Part shown: piece by piece, positions 16,396 through 26,060 of the stretch | Numbering within the stretch: position 1 is the stretch's first letter | How the letters are laid out: the number at the start of each line of letters is the position of its first letter | NCBI GenBank assembly: GCA_045589955.1 | Contig: JAZNQD010000064.1 | Coordinates: 1 to 64,000 of the forward strand | From: CAJGCS01 sp045589955 | GTDB lineage: Bacteria > Bacillota_I > Bacilli_A > ML615J-28 > CAG-313 | Reading direction: 5' to 3' | DNA length: 64,000 nucleotides | The notes under the pieces: model-generated | What the model was told of the DNA's origin: nothing | Seen by the model: the letters and a program-made list of their open reading frames with translations, nothing else | Database searches by the model: none | Program-made: the position numbers and the translations under genes

Positions 16396-19095
16396 ATGAA
16401 AAACTTACTTAAAAAATTATCTGTAGTTTGTTTAGGTTTAGTAGTTGCTCTTGGTTTAGTTGCCTGCGGCGGCGAACAAGGTGGAGGCCAACAAGGCGGA
16501 AACGAAAGTACAAGAGTTCCTGTTGAACTAGACGAATATATCGAATATACTGAAGCAGATTTCGAAGATTACAAAGCTGCTATCGGTGATTTATCTGCAT
16601 ACCCTGCATTAGAAGCTGCTGTTGAAGAAGCTTATCAAGCTGGTGTTGCCGCAATCCAAAGTGCTGATTCAATCAAAGCTGTTCAAGCTAAATTTGAAGA
16701 AGCTAAAGCTGCAGTTGCTGCTGCAATTCCTTATGCTCAAGGTGTTCAAACATTCGTTGGCTTAAGCAATGCTGAAAAAACTGAAATCTTAGGTATTTTA
16801 GAAGCATACGCAGTTAGAAATGGTATCACTGGTATTTCATTATTTGAAGACGGTGGTTATGCAATGTACAACCCACGTGTTAAATTAGGAACTGAAAAAT
16901 ACATCGTTGGTTATGGATTCGGTATCTTACCTGAAGGTGATATTACTGCAGATCTTGAATCTGAAGAAAACGCTGCATGGAAGAGATATTACCACATCAA
17001 TAACGCTGCTGACCCTGGTACAGCTAACTACTTAAATGACCAAGGTTCAGAAGTTGCTGATTTCTATGGTTACTTCGGTGCTGGTTTCTATACAACATTC
17101 ATGAACGATGAAAAGAACGGTTACGACTGGACTCCTGAATTAGCAAAAACTATGCCAGAAGCAGTTGGTGAAGGAAATACTTCTAAAGTTTGGAGATTCC
17201 AAGTTAGAGTTGGCGCTGAAGCTAAATACTCTACAAACTCTAAAATCGCTAGCCGTGCTGCATTCAACAACAGAGAAGTTGAAGCAATGGACTACTTAAC
17301 ACCATTCATTTTATTATTAAATCAAAATAACGGTTTATATCGTGGTCAAGAATTAGCTGGTACAAGTGGTCAAGGTGCTATTAAAGGTGCTAAACAATTC
17401 TACGAAGCTTCTGCTAACATCGGATCTTACGAAGAATTAGTTGCTGCATTCAAAGAAATGGTTGGTATTCAAGTTTATGAAGAAGATGGTGCTACATATT
17501 TCCAAGTTGAATTTGCTACTCCATTAGATTCATTCTATGCAATGTACTACATTACATCTAGCTTATATATGCCAATTCCTCAAGCATTCATCGACTTAGT
17601 TGGTGTTCAAAACTACTTAGGCTTCAATGAAGACAAAACTGAAAGTCCAGTTGATAACTCATTAGCATTAGGTGCTTACGTTCTTGAACAATGGGACTCT
17701 GGTCAACAAGTTGTTTATAAGAAAAACCCTAACTATGTATATGCTGAAACAAAATATGCTATCCCTGGTATCCATATGAACATTTTCCCAGCTATGGCAA
17801 ATGACGCTGAAGCTAACTTCAAAGAATTCATCGCTGGTAACGTTGACTCAACTGGTATTCCTCAAACTAAATTAGATGAATACAAGAATGACCCTCGTAC
17901 AAGAACTACTACTGGTTCTTCTAACTTCAAATTAAACGTTAATGCAACTGATGCTGAAACTTGGGAACAATTATTTGGTCCTAACGGAACAGTTACTCAA
18001 ACTCAACCAGAAAAATTCTGGGAAGTTGAACCTGCTCTTTCTAACCCACACTTCGTTAAAGCTTTAAGCTTATCAATCAACAGAATTCAATTCGCTGATA
18101 AACGTGGTTCAATCCCTTCAGTAGATTACTTATCTTCTAACTATATGTCTGACCCAGTTAATGGTATTTCATACAGTGTTACTGAAGCTCATAAACAAGC
18201 TGTTGCTGGTTTATTAAGAGATACTGATGGTTGTGGTTACAACTTAGAATTAGCTCGTGAATACTTCAAATTAGCTCTAGCTGAATTAGAAGCTGCTAAC
18301 TTATATCGTGCTGGTACAAAAGAAAATCCAACTGTTATCCAATTAGAAATCGCTTGGATGTACCCTCAACACGAAGAACAATATCATAATGAAATTAAAC
18401 AATACTTCGAAGACGCATTCAACCATGAATCAGTTCACGGTGGGGAATATAAATTAGAATGTGTATTCTGGGTAGGTAACGCATGGAGCGATGTTTACTA
18501 CAATAAACTAATGCTTGGTCAATATGACTTAGGTTTCGGTTCAATTTCTGGTAACTCATTAAATCCATTAGATTTCTTATCAGTATTATCATCTGACCAA
18601 TCAATCTCTGGTTACTTCACATTAAACTGGGGAACAAATACTGGTGATCCTGATGCTGATATCTTAGTTTACAATGGTACTCGTTGGTCATTCGACGCAT
18701 TATGGACTGCTGCTAACAACGTTGCTGTAGTTGTTGACGGTGCTTTAGTTCCTGCTGTTTCAAATGAATACGTTCAAACTGCAAACGAAGATGGTTCTTA
18801 TACAGAAGTTATTACTATCTCTTTAGCTGCTGAAGAAATCAAAGATTACACAGTTGAAAATGTAGTATTATGCTGGTATGAAGGCGATTATAAAGAAGTT
18901 TCTGTTATGGAATATGCTAAAGTTGAAGAAGTTGAAGGTAAATATGTAGTTACTGTTACAGTTCCTGCAGAATTAGTTGAAGCTTACGCTGGTGAAATGG
19001 GTATTGACATTATTTGGGGTGCTGACTTAGGTGTTACTCAATTAACTGGTCAATTATTCTCAGTTTACGGTGTATACGAAGCAAAAGCTGAATAA
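16396..19095 (+). CDS. oppA: Oligopeptide/dipeptide ABC transporter substrate-binding lipoprotein
   Basis: The 899-residue protein has a lipoprotein signal peptide (lipobox LVACGG) followed by a Gly/Gln-rich linker. A family-5 solute-binding fold follows, recognised by its size, by NPLDFLSVLSSDQSISGYF-type motifs, and by position directly before matching permease and ATPase genes. It captures peptides (or similar solutes) outside the membrane for import. It is long: typical OppA has about 540-600 residues. The extra sequence is an N-terminal helical stretch (about 50-110, Ala-rich), an enlarged first lobe, and a C-terminal beta-rich tail of about 120 residues (from about 775). Codon bias is strong, suggesting abundance. 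AGGAGG precedes the ATG. A terminator follows, so expression can exceed that of the permease genes. Confidence 0.9.
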   Translation: MKNLLKKLSVVCLGLVVALGLVACGGEQGGGQQGGNESTRVPVELDEYIEYTEADFEDYKAAIGDLSAYPALEAAVEEAYQAGVAAIQSADSIKAVQAKFEEAKAAVAAAIPYAQGVQTFVGLSNAEKTEILGILEAYAVRNGITGISLFEDGGYAMYNPRVKLGTEKYIVGYGFGILPEGDITADLESEENAAWKRYYHINNAADPGTANYLNDQGSEVADFYGYFGAGFYTTFMNDEKNGYDWTPELAKTMPEAVGEGNTSKVWRFQVRVGAEAKYSTNSKIASRAAFNNREVEAMDYLTPFILLLNQNNGLYRGQELAGTSGQGAIKGAKQFYEASANIGSYEELVAAFKEMVGIQVYEEDGATYFQVEFATPLDSFYAMYYITSSLYMPIPQAFIDLVGVQNYLGFNEDKTESPVDNSLALGAYVLEQWDSGQQVVYKKNPNYVYAETKYAIPGIHMNIFPAMANDAEANFKEFIAGNVDSTGIPQTKLDEYKNDPRTRTTTGSSNFKLNVNATDAETWEQLFGPNGTVTQTQPEKFWEVEPALSNPHFVKALSLSINRIQFADKRGSIPSVDYLSSNYMSDPVNGISYSVTEAHKQAVAGLLRDTDGCGYNLELAREYFKLALAELEAANLYRAGTKENPTVIQLEIAWMYPQHEEQYHNEIKQYFEDAFNHESVHGGEYKLECVFWVGNAWSDVYYNKLMLGQYDLGFGSISGNSLNPLDFLSVLSSDQSISGYFTLNWGTNTGDPDADILVYNGTRWSFDALWTAANNVAVVVDGALVPAVSNEYVQTANEDGSYTEVITISLAAEEIKDYTVENVVLCWYEGDYKEVSVMEYAKVEEVEGKYVVTVTVPAELVEAYAGEMGIDIIWGADLGVTQLTGQLFSVYGVYEAKAE

Positions 19096-19135
19096 TCAAC
19101 ATTTCTTAACTTTAAAGAAATAAAATAAAAATTTA

Positions 19136-19177
19136 GGGCAATTAGGTGGGATATAAAAAACTTGATTGCCCTTTTTT
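19136..19177 (+). terminator. Terminator/attenuator between binding protein and permease genes
   Basis: An 11-bp stem with wobbles (GGGCAATTAGG at 19136-19146 with CTTGATTGCCC at 19161-19171), a 14-nt loop and six Ts. No strong -35/-10 pair follows (only TATAAT at 19195-19200), so partial read-through into oppB is likely. Confidence 0.82.
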
Positions 19178-19217
19178 ACGCAAAATTTGTAAAATATAAT
19201 ATTTAAGGAGGAAATAT

Positions 19218-20252
19218 ATGTTTAAATACGTTCTTAAGAGAATTGGTTTCGTATTTTTCACCCTTTTTGTTGTAATTTCCATAACTTTTATTCTTATGAA
19301 AAAATTACCAATTGATAGACCAATTGGTCAAGAAAAGCAACAAGTCGCATACTGCGAAAGTCAAGTTTCATTAGGATATTTCTATAAGTTTAATGAACCA
19401 CATCCAGAATATGGACATCTTGTTTTTGAAACAAAAGCTGATAGAATTAAAACTTATTACTATCAAGTTCCTGCCCATGAACAATACGGGAAATGGTTAA
19501 AGAATATATTAACAAAATGGGAATGGGGTCTTTCTGAAAAAATTGAACCAAATGTTAGGGTTTCAGTTATCATCAAAGAAAGATTACCTAATACAATTAA
19601 ATTAAATATCATAGCAACATCTGTATCAGTTCCTATTGGTATTTTACTAGGTATTTGGGCTGCATTAAAGAAAAATACAATTACAGACCATATTATCTCA
19701 ACTTCAGTAATGGTATTTATATCGATACCGAGTTTCGTACTAATTTCAATCATGATTTTAGTGTTTGCTTATAATTTAGGATGGGTGCCTACCAAATGGC
19801 CAAATCCTGGCGCTTCCGCCTGGACGATAGCGAAAGCGTACTTAATTCCTGTATTCTGTTTATCATTCGGTTCTATCTGTGGATACTGCCGTTTCGTAAG
19901 AGCAGAATTATGTGAAGTAATGGAAAGTGATTATCTATTACTTGCAAGAACAAAAGGTTTAACAAGATCACAATCAATTGTTAGACATGCTTTAAGAAAT
20001 GCCTTTGTTCCAATTTTACCATCAATCTTAGCTGAAGTTATTGGCTTATTATCAGGTTCAATGATTTTAGAAAACTTATATGGTATTAATGGTACAGGTA
20101 GCTTATTTATCAAAGCGATTCAAGCAAAAGACTATAACGTATTGTTTGTAGATATGGCTATCTTTACAACAATTGGTTTATTAGCAAATATCGTTTTAGA
20201 CTTATCTTATGGTTTCATTGATCCACGTATCAGAATGGGGGCGAAGAAATAA
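19218..20252 (+). CDS. oppB: Peptide ABC transporter permease, OppB-like
   Basis: The 344-residue integral membrane protein has an N-terminal helix (VFFTLFVVISITFILM), five further helices, and the binding-protein-dependent transport signature (LLLARTKGLTRSQSIVRHALRNA, the EAA loop that contacts the ATPase). It forms the translocation channel with OppC. It is about 40 residues longer than usual because of an enlarged extracytoplasmic segment (about residues 30-105) after helix 1. A strong TAAGGAGG site precedes the ATG. The stop overlaps the oppC start by one base. Confidence 0.93.
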   Translation: MFKYVLKRIGFVFFTLFVVISITFILMKKLPIDRPIGQEKQQVAYCESQVSLGYFYKFNEPHPEYGHLVFETKADRIKTYYYQVPAHEQYGKWLKNILTKWEWGLSEKIEPNVRVSVIIKERLPNTIKLNIIATSVSVPIGILLGIWAALKKNTITDHIISTSVMVFISIPSFVLISIMILVFAYNLGWVPTKWPNPGASAWTIAKAYLIPVFCLSFGSICGYCRFVRAELCEVMESDYLLLARTKGLTRSQSIVRHALRNAFVPILPSILAEVIGLLSGSMILENLYGINGTGSLFIKAIQAKDYNVLFVDMAIFTTIGLLANIVLDLSYGFIDPRIRMGAKK

Positions 20253-22186
20253 TGGAAGATAATAAAAAACAACTAACTCCGGCTGATTTTGAGTTTGTTC
20301 AAAGAGATGACAAAATTCATGATAAAGCATTTGATACAAAGCCAACTACATTCTTAAAAGATGCTGTTAAAAGATTTTGTAAAAATAAATCTTCTATCGT
20401 TGCATTTGGTATTATTGGGCTATTAGTTTTAATGTCAATTTTCTTACCAATAATTTCAAGAAAAAATATTGATTATGTATCAAGCCCAGAAGCATTTTTA
20501 GCACCTAAATTATTTAAAACAGGTACTGGATTTTGGGATGGTACAAGAAAAGTAGAAGATGTTGTTTATGATACTGTAAATGAAGTTCCTGGTGGTTATT
20601 ATGCCAATGGTGTTCTAGACCTAAAAATCTTAGGTGATGAATATATTGATAATACTAACGACTATGGTATGGGTGGCTATGCTACATTCATAAACGAAAC
20701 AACTAAAACAACTTATGCTCATTCATTTGAAACATTAATGACTTCAACTGGTAATTATAAAGTCGAAGTTAATATGCATGATGCTGAAGATTATGCTGAA
20801 GGTGAATTAGCACAATATGCGGTTTATCTAAAAGTTTATGAAGATTTATATGAATATCAAGAAGGTGATGTAAAACCTACAGAAACACTTCTTTTATTAA
20901 AAGATTTCTCTAATGATTATTCTACATACACTTTAGATTTAAGTAAAGCATTAGCTGATCATGGTTATCAAACAGTAAAAGGCCAATTATATTTTGATAT
21001 TTTACCAGCGGTAGAAAAAAGAAAATCTTATATTATGCTTGAAACTGTTAAGTTCACTGCTGATAGCACTGTTGAAAACTATGATGAATTAGTAAATTTA
21101 ATTTCAATCAATGATGCAAATGAAACTCTTTCATATGTTTTAGATAAAATGGGTAACAAACCAGTTGGTTATTGGAGCTCAACTTGTGTTAAAAATGCTC
21201 ATCATGTAAAAGTTGTTAAATGTAGCTTTACTTATGATACATATGCAGAACCTTATGATGACAAAATTGTTTATGACTATGCTCCGTCTGACTTAGAAAC
21301 ATTAATGAAAAAAGGTTACTGTAAATATGATAAAGATAACATTAAAGAAACATTTGAAGTTTTAGATGAAAAGAATTGCCCAGTAATTGAAATTCTTGAT
21401 GTAACATATACTTCAAGAAAACCAATTAAAGCTATTAGTATTGAATGTAAAGTTAGAGGCTATCTAACTTATACACATGGCGGTGATGATAATACTTATA
21501 AACGTCAACCAATCTTCTTATTTGGTACAGATCAACAAGGTCATGATGTATTAAAGAAATCATTTGCAGGTTTAAGAACATCACTTATTTTAGGTGTTTG
21601 TACAGCCGCAATTTGTTTCTGCTTTGGTTTAGTTTGGGGTTCAATCTCTGGTTATTTTGGTGGTACAGTTGACTTATTAATGGAACGTATCATTGAAATT
21701 ATTAGTGGTGTACCAACAACTGTTATGTTAACGCTAATGATATTGACATTTGGTAATACCTTTGGCGTATTTGTATTCGCACTATGTTTGACAGGATGGA
21801 TGGGGGTAGCAGGAAGAACAAGAACACAATTCTATCGTTATAAGAACCGTGAATATATTCTAGCTTCTAGAACATTAGGTTCATCTGACTTTAGATTAAT
21901 TTTCAAACATATTTTACCTAACTCAATGGGTACAATCATTACAGGTAGTGTACTTATGATCACATCTGTAATTTATAGTGAAGCAACACTTGCTTACTTA
22001 AACTTAGGTTTACAAGGAACTCAATCATTTGGGGTTATGATGTCTGATAACCAAACATACTTACAATCATACCCTAACTTAGTCCTTGAACCAGCTATTA
22101 TTATTTCATTACTAATGATTTCATTTAACTTATTTGGTAATGGTTTAAGAGATGCATTTAACCCATCATTGAAAGGAAGTGAATAA
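20252..22186 (+). CDS. oppC: Peptide ABC transporter permease, OppC-like, with ~350-residue extracytoplasmic insertion
   Basis: The 644-residue protein is about twice the family length of about 300. Helix 1 is at about residues 38-62. The next conserved OppC element, FGTDQQGHDVLKKSFAGLRTSL, appears only at about residue 424. The C-terminal 220 residues are a normal OppC core with the EAA loop (EYILASRTLGSSDFRLIFKHILPNS). The inserted region is beta-rich and contains TYTLDLSKALADHGYQT and SYIMLETVKFTAD segments that look like a jelly-roll or carbohydrate-binding-like sandwich. It would sit outside the membrane next to the binding protein. The family role is clear; the function of the insertion is unknown. 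Confidence 0.92.
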   Translation: MEDNKKQLTPADFEFVQRDDKIHDKAFDTKPTTFLKDAVKRFCKNKSSIVAFGIIGLLVLMSIFLPIISRKNIDYVSSPEAFLAPKLFKTGTGFWDGTRKVEDVVYDTVNEVPGGYYANGVLDLKILGDEYIDNTNDYGMGGYATFINETTKTTYAHSFETLMTSTGNYKVEVNMHDAEDYAEGELAQYAVYLKVYEDLYEYQEGDVKPTETLLLLKDFSNDYSTYTLDLSKALADHGYQTVKGQLYFDILPAVEKRKSYIMLETVKFTADSTVENYDELVNLISINDANETLSYVLDKMGNKPVGYWSSTCVKNAHHVKVVKCSFTYDTYAEPYDDKIVYDYAPSDLETLMKKGYCKYDKDNIKETFEVLDEKNCPVIEILDVTYTSRKPIKAISIECKVRGYLTYTHGGDDNTYKRQPIFLFGTDQQGHDVLKKSFAGLRTSLILGVCTAAICFCFGLVWGSISGYFGGTVDLLMERIIEIISGVPTTVMLTLMILTFGNTFGVFVFALCLTGWMGVAGRTRTQFYRYKNREYILASRTLGSSDFRLIFKHILPNSMGTIITGSVLMITSVIYSEATLAYLNLGLQGTQSFGVMMSDNQTYLQSYPNLVLEPAIIISLLMISFNLFGNGLRDAFNPSLKGSE

Positions 22187-22188
22187 TC

Positions 22189-23685
22189 ATGGCTGATAAA
22201 GTTTTATCTGTAAAAGATTTAGTTATAAATTTTAAAACTGATAATGGTATCTTACACGCAGTACGTGATGTTTCATTTGACCTTGAAAGAGGGGAAACTT
22301 TATGTATTGTTGGTGAATCAGGTTCTGGTAAATCAGTAACTTCTAAAGCAATTATGGGGATACTTGCTAAAAACGCAATCATCGAAAATGGTACTATTAT
22401 GTATCGTGGTGAAAACTTATTAGAAGTTTCTGAAGAAGAATTCTATAAGATTCGTGGTCACAAAATTGGGATGATTTTCCAAGACCCACTTTCTTCTTTA
22501 AATCCAATTGTTAAAATTGGTAAACAAATTACAGAAGCGATGTTAATCAATTCTGATCAATTAAAATTAATGTATCAAGATTTAATTTCTAAAGATTTAA
22601 TTGCTTATAAAAACAATATTGCAAAACGTGATATTAATATCAATAACGTTAAGAAAAGCTTAAGCGCATTTATTAAAGATGTTAATAATAAATTAAAGAC
22701 AAAAGAAGTTAAAGCTGATAAAGAAAAACAACAAGAATTAAAAAATTCTGTTAAAGCTAAAAAACAAGAAACAATTGAAAACATTAAAAAATATAAAGCA
22801 GCTTGTGCTGAAAAAGCACCAGCCTTAAAAGAAGCTTTAGCTAAAACTAAAAAGGAAGCTAAGGTTAAAGTGAAAGAATATCAAGTTCAAATTACAAATG
22901 AACATAAACAAAATTTAGTTAACTTAAAGAATGAATATGCAAGTCGTAAAATTGATACAGCTAAGTATAATGAATTAGTCGAACAAGAAAACAATGCATA
23001 TCAAAGTAAAATTAAATTAACAAAAGCTGAAGCTAAGCGCCGCGCTCTTGAAGTAATGAGAGAAGTAGGTATTCCTGAACCTGAACGCAGATTCAATCAA
23101 TTCCCATTTGAATTCTCAGGTGGTATGAGACAAAGAATCGTTATTGCGATTGCCTTAACTGCAGCTCCAGAAATTCTTATTTGTGACGAACCAACAACTG
23201 CACTTGACGTTACTATTCAAGCACAAATTCTAGAATTAATTAATCGTATTAAAAAAGAAAGAGATTTATCTTGTATCTTTATTACTCATGACTTAGGTGT
23301 TGTTGCTAACATGGCTGACCGTGTTGCAGTAATGTATGCTGGTCAAATTGTTGAACAAGGAACTGCTGAAGAAGTATTCTTTGATCCTCGTCACCCATAT
23401 ACTTGGGCATTATTGTCAAGTATTCCTGATGTAGATAGTAAAGAAAGACTTGAAGCTATTCCAGGTACTCCACCAAACATGATTTATCCACCAAAAGGTG
23501 ATGCGTTTGCTCTTCGTAGTAGATATGCAATGAAAATCGACTTTGAAGAACAACCACCTAAATTTAAAATTTCTGACACTCACTATGCAGCTACTTGGCT
23601 TCTTCATGAAGATGCTCCAAAAGTAGAAATGCCAAAAATTGTATCTGAAAGAATTAGAATTGCTTTAGAGAAAGGAGATAAGTAA
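22189..23685 (+). CDS. oppD: Peptide ABC transporter ATPase, OppD-like, with coiled-coil insertion
   Basis: The ATPase motifs are intact: Walker A GESGSGKS (residues 42-49), Q-loop Gln98 in MIFQDPLSSLNP, signature FSGGMRQR (309-316), Walker B ILICDEPTTALD, and the C-terminal peptide-importer region ending in the oligopeptide domain (HPYTWALLSSIP). Length is 498 residues against about 330 in the family. The excess is one lysine/glutamate-rich, coiled-coil-like insertion at about residues 122-278, between Q-loop and signature, in the helical subdomain that faces the permease. The gene starts 2 bp after oppC, with GAAAGGAAGTG overlapping the oppC end. Confidence 0.93.
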   Translation: MADKVLSVKDLVINFKTDNGILHAVRDVSFDLERGETLCIVGESGSGKSVTSKAIMGILAKNAIIENGTIMYRGENLLEVSEEEFYKIRGHKIGMIFQDPLSSLNPIVKIGKQITEAMLINSDQLKLMYQDLISKDLIAYKNNIAKRDININNVKKSLSAFIKDVNNKLKTKEVKADKEKQQELKNSVKAKKQETIENIKKYKAACAEKAPALKEALAKTKKEAKVKVKEYQVQITNEHKQNLVNLKNEYASRKIDTAKYNELVEQENNAYQSKIKLTKAEAKRRALEVMREVGIPEPERRFNQFPFEFSGGMRQRIVIAIALTAAPEILICDEPTTALDVTIQAQILELINRIKKERDLSCIFITHDLGVVANMADRVAVMYAGQIVEQGTAEEVFFDPRHPYTWALLSSIPDVDSKERLEAIPGTPPNMIYPPKGDAFALRSRYAMKIDFEEQPPKFKISDTHYAATWLLHEDAPKVEMPKIVSERIRIALEKGDK

Positions 23686-23687
23686 AT

Positions 23688-25265
23688 ATGTCTATCAAAA
23701 GAGATTATGTTAATGATGAAATCATGGACAAACAAATTGATGAACAAACTAATGTTCAAATTTCTGATGATCATGAAGATATTAATCAATTAGAAGAATA
23801 TTTAAATGCTCCTGAACATAAAGAATTTGATGAAGCTGAAATTAAAGCATTTAACTCTAAATATAATATTAATAGAAGAGTTAAAACAAAACCTGAATTA
23901 AGAGAAAAGAATATTATCTTATCAGTAAAACACTTAAAGAAATTTTTCTTCTTTGGTAGAGGTCCAAGAAGAATGAAACACAAAGCTGTTTCAAATATTT
24001 CTTTTGACGTATATGAAGGCGAATGTGTAGGTATCGTAGGTGAATCTGGTTGTGGTAAAACAACAACTGGTCGTTCTATTATTAGACTTAATGATATTAC
24101 ATCTGGTTCAGTTTATTATCGTGGTGTAAGAATCACTGCCGGTGATAGATGGAATAGAAAAGAAATTAAATTTACTAATATTCGTCGCAACCAAAAATTA
24201 AAACTACTTGCAACTCAACGTGCTACTGCTTTAGCAGGAAATCACTTTGAAGGTGAAGGAGAAGAATTAACACCTTTAATTGATCAAACAGCTCGTTTAT
24301 TAGAAAGTTTAAGAAAACTTAATGATATTACTTTAACAAGATTAAGTAGATACAATTCTGGTCAAGGTGCTTACCTTACAAGAACAAGTCACAAACTTCA
24401 ATTAGCTGAATCTAAAGCGAAGGGAATTAAATATCAAGTTGGTTTAATGCTTTCTAAAAATAATGCAAAGATCAATAAATATTTTAATGATGAAGTTCGT
24501 AAAACAAATGAATTTGCTGATAACATTGTGAATCAACAACGTCGTGAAATCGAACAAATTCGTTTTGATAATAAACATGTTTCTCGCAAACTTGTTAATG
24601 AAATTCAAATGATTTTCCAAGATCCGATTGATTCATTAGACCCAAGAATGACTGTTGAAGACATCATCCAAGAAGGTTTAAAAATTCAAGGTCATCACAA
24701 TAAAGCTCAAAACCACAAAAAGGTTGTTGAAATCCTTGAAACTGTTGGTCTAGTTGAAGAACACGCTTCTCGTTATCCTCATGAATTCTCAGGTGGTCAA
24801 CGTCAAAGAATTGGTATAGCCAGAGCATTAATCATGAATCCTAAATTATTAATTTGTGACGAACCAATCAGTGCGCTTGACGTTTCAATCAGAGCTCAAG
24901 TTATTAACTTATTAAATGAGTTAAAAGATCAATTAGGATTATCTTTAATCTTTATTGCCCATGACTTATCTGTAGTTAAATACTTCTGTGATAGAATTGT
25001 TGTTATGTATTTTGGTAAAATTGTCGAAACTGCATCAAGTGATGAATTATTCAAAAACCCAATGCATCCTTATACAAGAGCTCTTTTATCTGCAATTCCA
25101 AAACCAAATCCAATTACAGAAAAAACACGTCAAAGAATTCTTTATTCTCCTGCAATGCATGATTACTCAACTGATTTACCAGAATTAAGAGAATTAAAAC
25201 CTGGTCACCAAGTTTATTGTAACATGGCAGAATTTGAAGAATATAAAAAATTATTAAGGGAATAA
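23688..25265 (+). CDS. oppF: Peptide ABC transporter ATPase, OppF-like, with N-terminal extension and insertion
   Basis: The 525-residue partner ATPase has Walker A GESGCGKT (118-125), Q-loop Gln311 (MIFQDPIDSLDPR), signature FSGGQRQR (367-374), Walker B LLICDE (387-392) and the OppF C-terminal region (HPYTRALLSAIP). It is about 200 residues longer than usual. It has an acidic N-terminal extension (about 75 residues) and a charged helical insertion at about 150-298, here before the Q-loop, unlike OppD where the insertion follows it. Paired insertions at neighbouring faces suggest an extra dimer contact or regulatory arm; this is inference. GAGAAAGGAGA at the oppD end supplies the ribosome binding site. 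Confidence 0.93.
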   Translation: MSIKRDYVNDEIMDKQIDEQTNVQISDDHEDINQLEEYLNAPEHKEFDEAEIKAFNSKYNINRRVKTKPELREKNIILSVKHLKKFFFFGRGPRRMKHKAVSNISFDVYEGECVGIVGESGCGKTTTGRSIIRLNDITSGSVYYRGVRITAGDRWNRKEIKFTNIRRNQKLKLLATQRATALAGNHFEGEGEELTPLIDQTARLLESLRKLNDITLTRLSRYNSGQGAYLTRTSHKLQLAESKAKGIKYQVGLMLSKNNAKINKYFNDEVRKTNEFADNIVNQQRREIEQIRFDNKHVSRKLVNEIQMIFQDPIDSLDPRMTVEDIIQEGLKIQGHHNKAQNHKKVVEILETVGLVEEHASRYPHEFSGGQRQRIGIARALIMNPKLLICDEPISALDVSIRAQVINLLNELKDQLGLSLIFIAHDLSVVKYFCDRIVVMYFGKIVETASSDELFKNPMHPYTRALLSAIPKPNPITEKTRQRILYSPAMHDYSTDLPELRELKPGHQVYCNMAEFEEYKKLLRE

Positions 25266-25266
25266 T

Positions 25267-25974
25267 ATGTCAACATTTAAAAAACTTTTCTTACATTCTT
25301 TTAAACACTACTGTATAGCAGTTGGGTCATTCCTAGCTATCGTTATGGTCTTCATGTGGATTGATAAATTTAACTTAAGTCAATTTCCATCTGCATTTGC
25401 TAGTGCTGGTATGTTAGTAGTATTTGCTGGTTTATTGTTAATGCTTGGATACTTTGGAGCATTTGACACATTAGGATATGCTTTTACAACTTTTAAAACT
25501 AGAAGTAGAAGACCTTATAAAGATTTAGTTGAATATACAGAAATTAAAACAAGATTAAGAAAAGAAAAAGAATTATACTTTATGCCATATATTGTTGTTG
25601 GTTTAATCTTTGCGATACTAGGATTTGTTAACTGGTTATTTGCTAGACCTAATCCAAAACTTGATACTCCAAAAATTCAATTAGTAGAAGTTCTCCCAAG
25701 TGAAAATAAAATTATTATTAGTTGGGATAATAATAAAGATGCTAAAAATGGATATCATATCGAGTATCGAGAATACTATGAAGACTACACTGATGAAATT
25801 CCGGGAGAGTATTTTTCAAAAGATGAAAAAATAGAACAAGCTGAGGGTGATACTGTTACATATACACTTGAAGTTCCGGATCTTAGTAAAAAATATATCG
25901 TCTTCGTCGTTGCATTAAAGACTGATAAGAATAATGGTTCCGAAAAAGGTACATATATTTATATTCCTGAATAA
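25267..25974 (+). CDS. Membrane protein with C-terminal FN3-like domain, last gene of the peptide importer operon
   Basis: The 235-residue product has two hydrophobic helices at about 17-35 and 42-65, a basic cytoplasmic stretch (KTRSRRPYKDLVEYTE...), a third helix at about 112-132, and a C-terminal segment (about 140-235) with a fibronectin-type-III-like beta pattern (ISWDNNKDAKNGYHIEYREYYE ... YTLEVPDLSKKYIVFVVAL). It lies one base after oppF and shares its operon, so it may be an accessory subunit of the expanded importer. I do not recognise a named family. A terminator follows immediately. Confidence 0.8.
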   Translation: MSTFKKLFLHSFKHYCIAVGSFLAIVMVFMWIDKFNLSQFPSAFASAGMLVVFAGLLLMLGYFGAFDTLGYAFTTFKTRSRRPYKDLVEYTEIKTRLRKEKELYFMPYIVVGLIFAILGFVNWLFARPNPKLDTPKIQLVEVLPSENKIIISWDNNKDAKNGYHIEYREYYEDYTDEIPGEYFSKDEKIEQAEGDTVTYTLEVPDLSKKYIVFVVALKTDKNNGSEKGTYIYIPE

Positions 25975-25978
25975 TAAA

Positions 25979-26013
25979 AAAAGAAATCTCCTAAGTGAGA
26001 TTTCTTTATTTTT
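25979..26013 (+). terminator. Terminator of the peptide importer operon
   Basis: AAGAAATCTC (25981-25990) pairs with GAGATTTCTT (25997-26006), with a CTAAGT loop and a T-rich tail. Confidence 0.88.
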
Positions 26014-26024
26014 ATAAATAGATA

Positions 26025-26033
26025 TGATATAAT
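26025..26033 (+). promoter_or_regulatory. Extended -10 promoter of dus
   Basis: TGATATAAT (TG-N-TATAAT, 26025-26033) lies 27 bp before the dus ATG. No clear -35 box is seen, as is usual for extended -10 promoters. Confidence 0.65.
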
Positions 26034-26060
26034 ACATATGAAAATAACCGAGGTATAATT

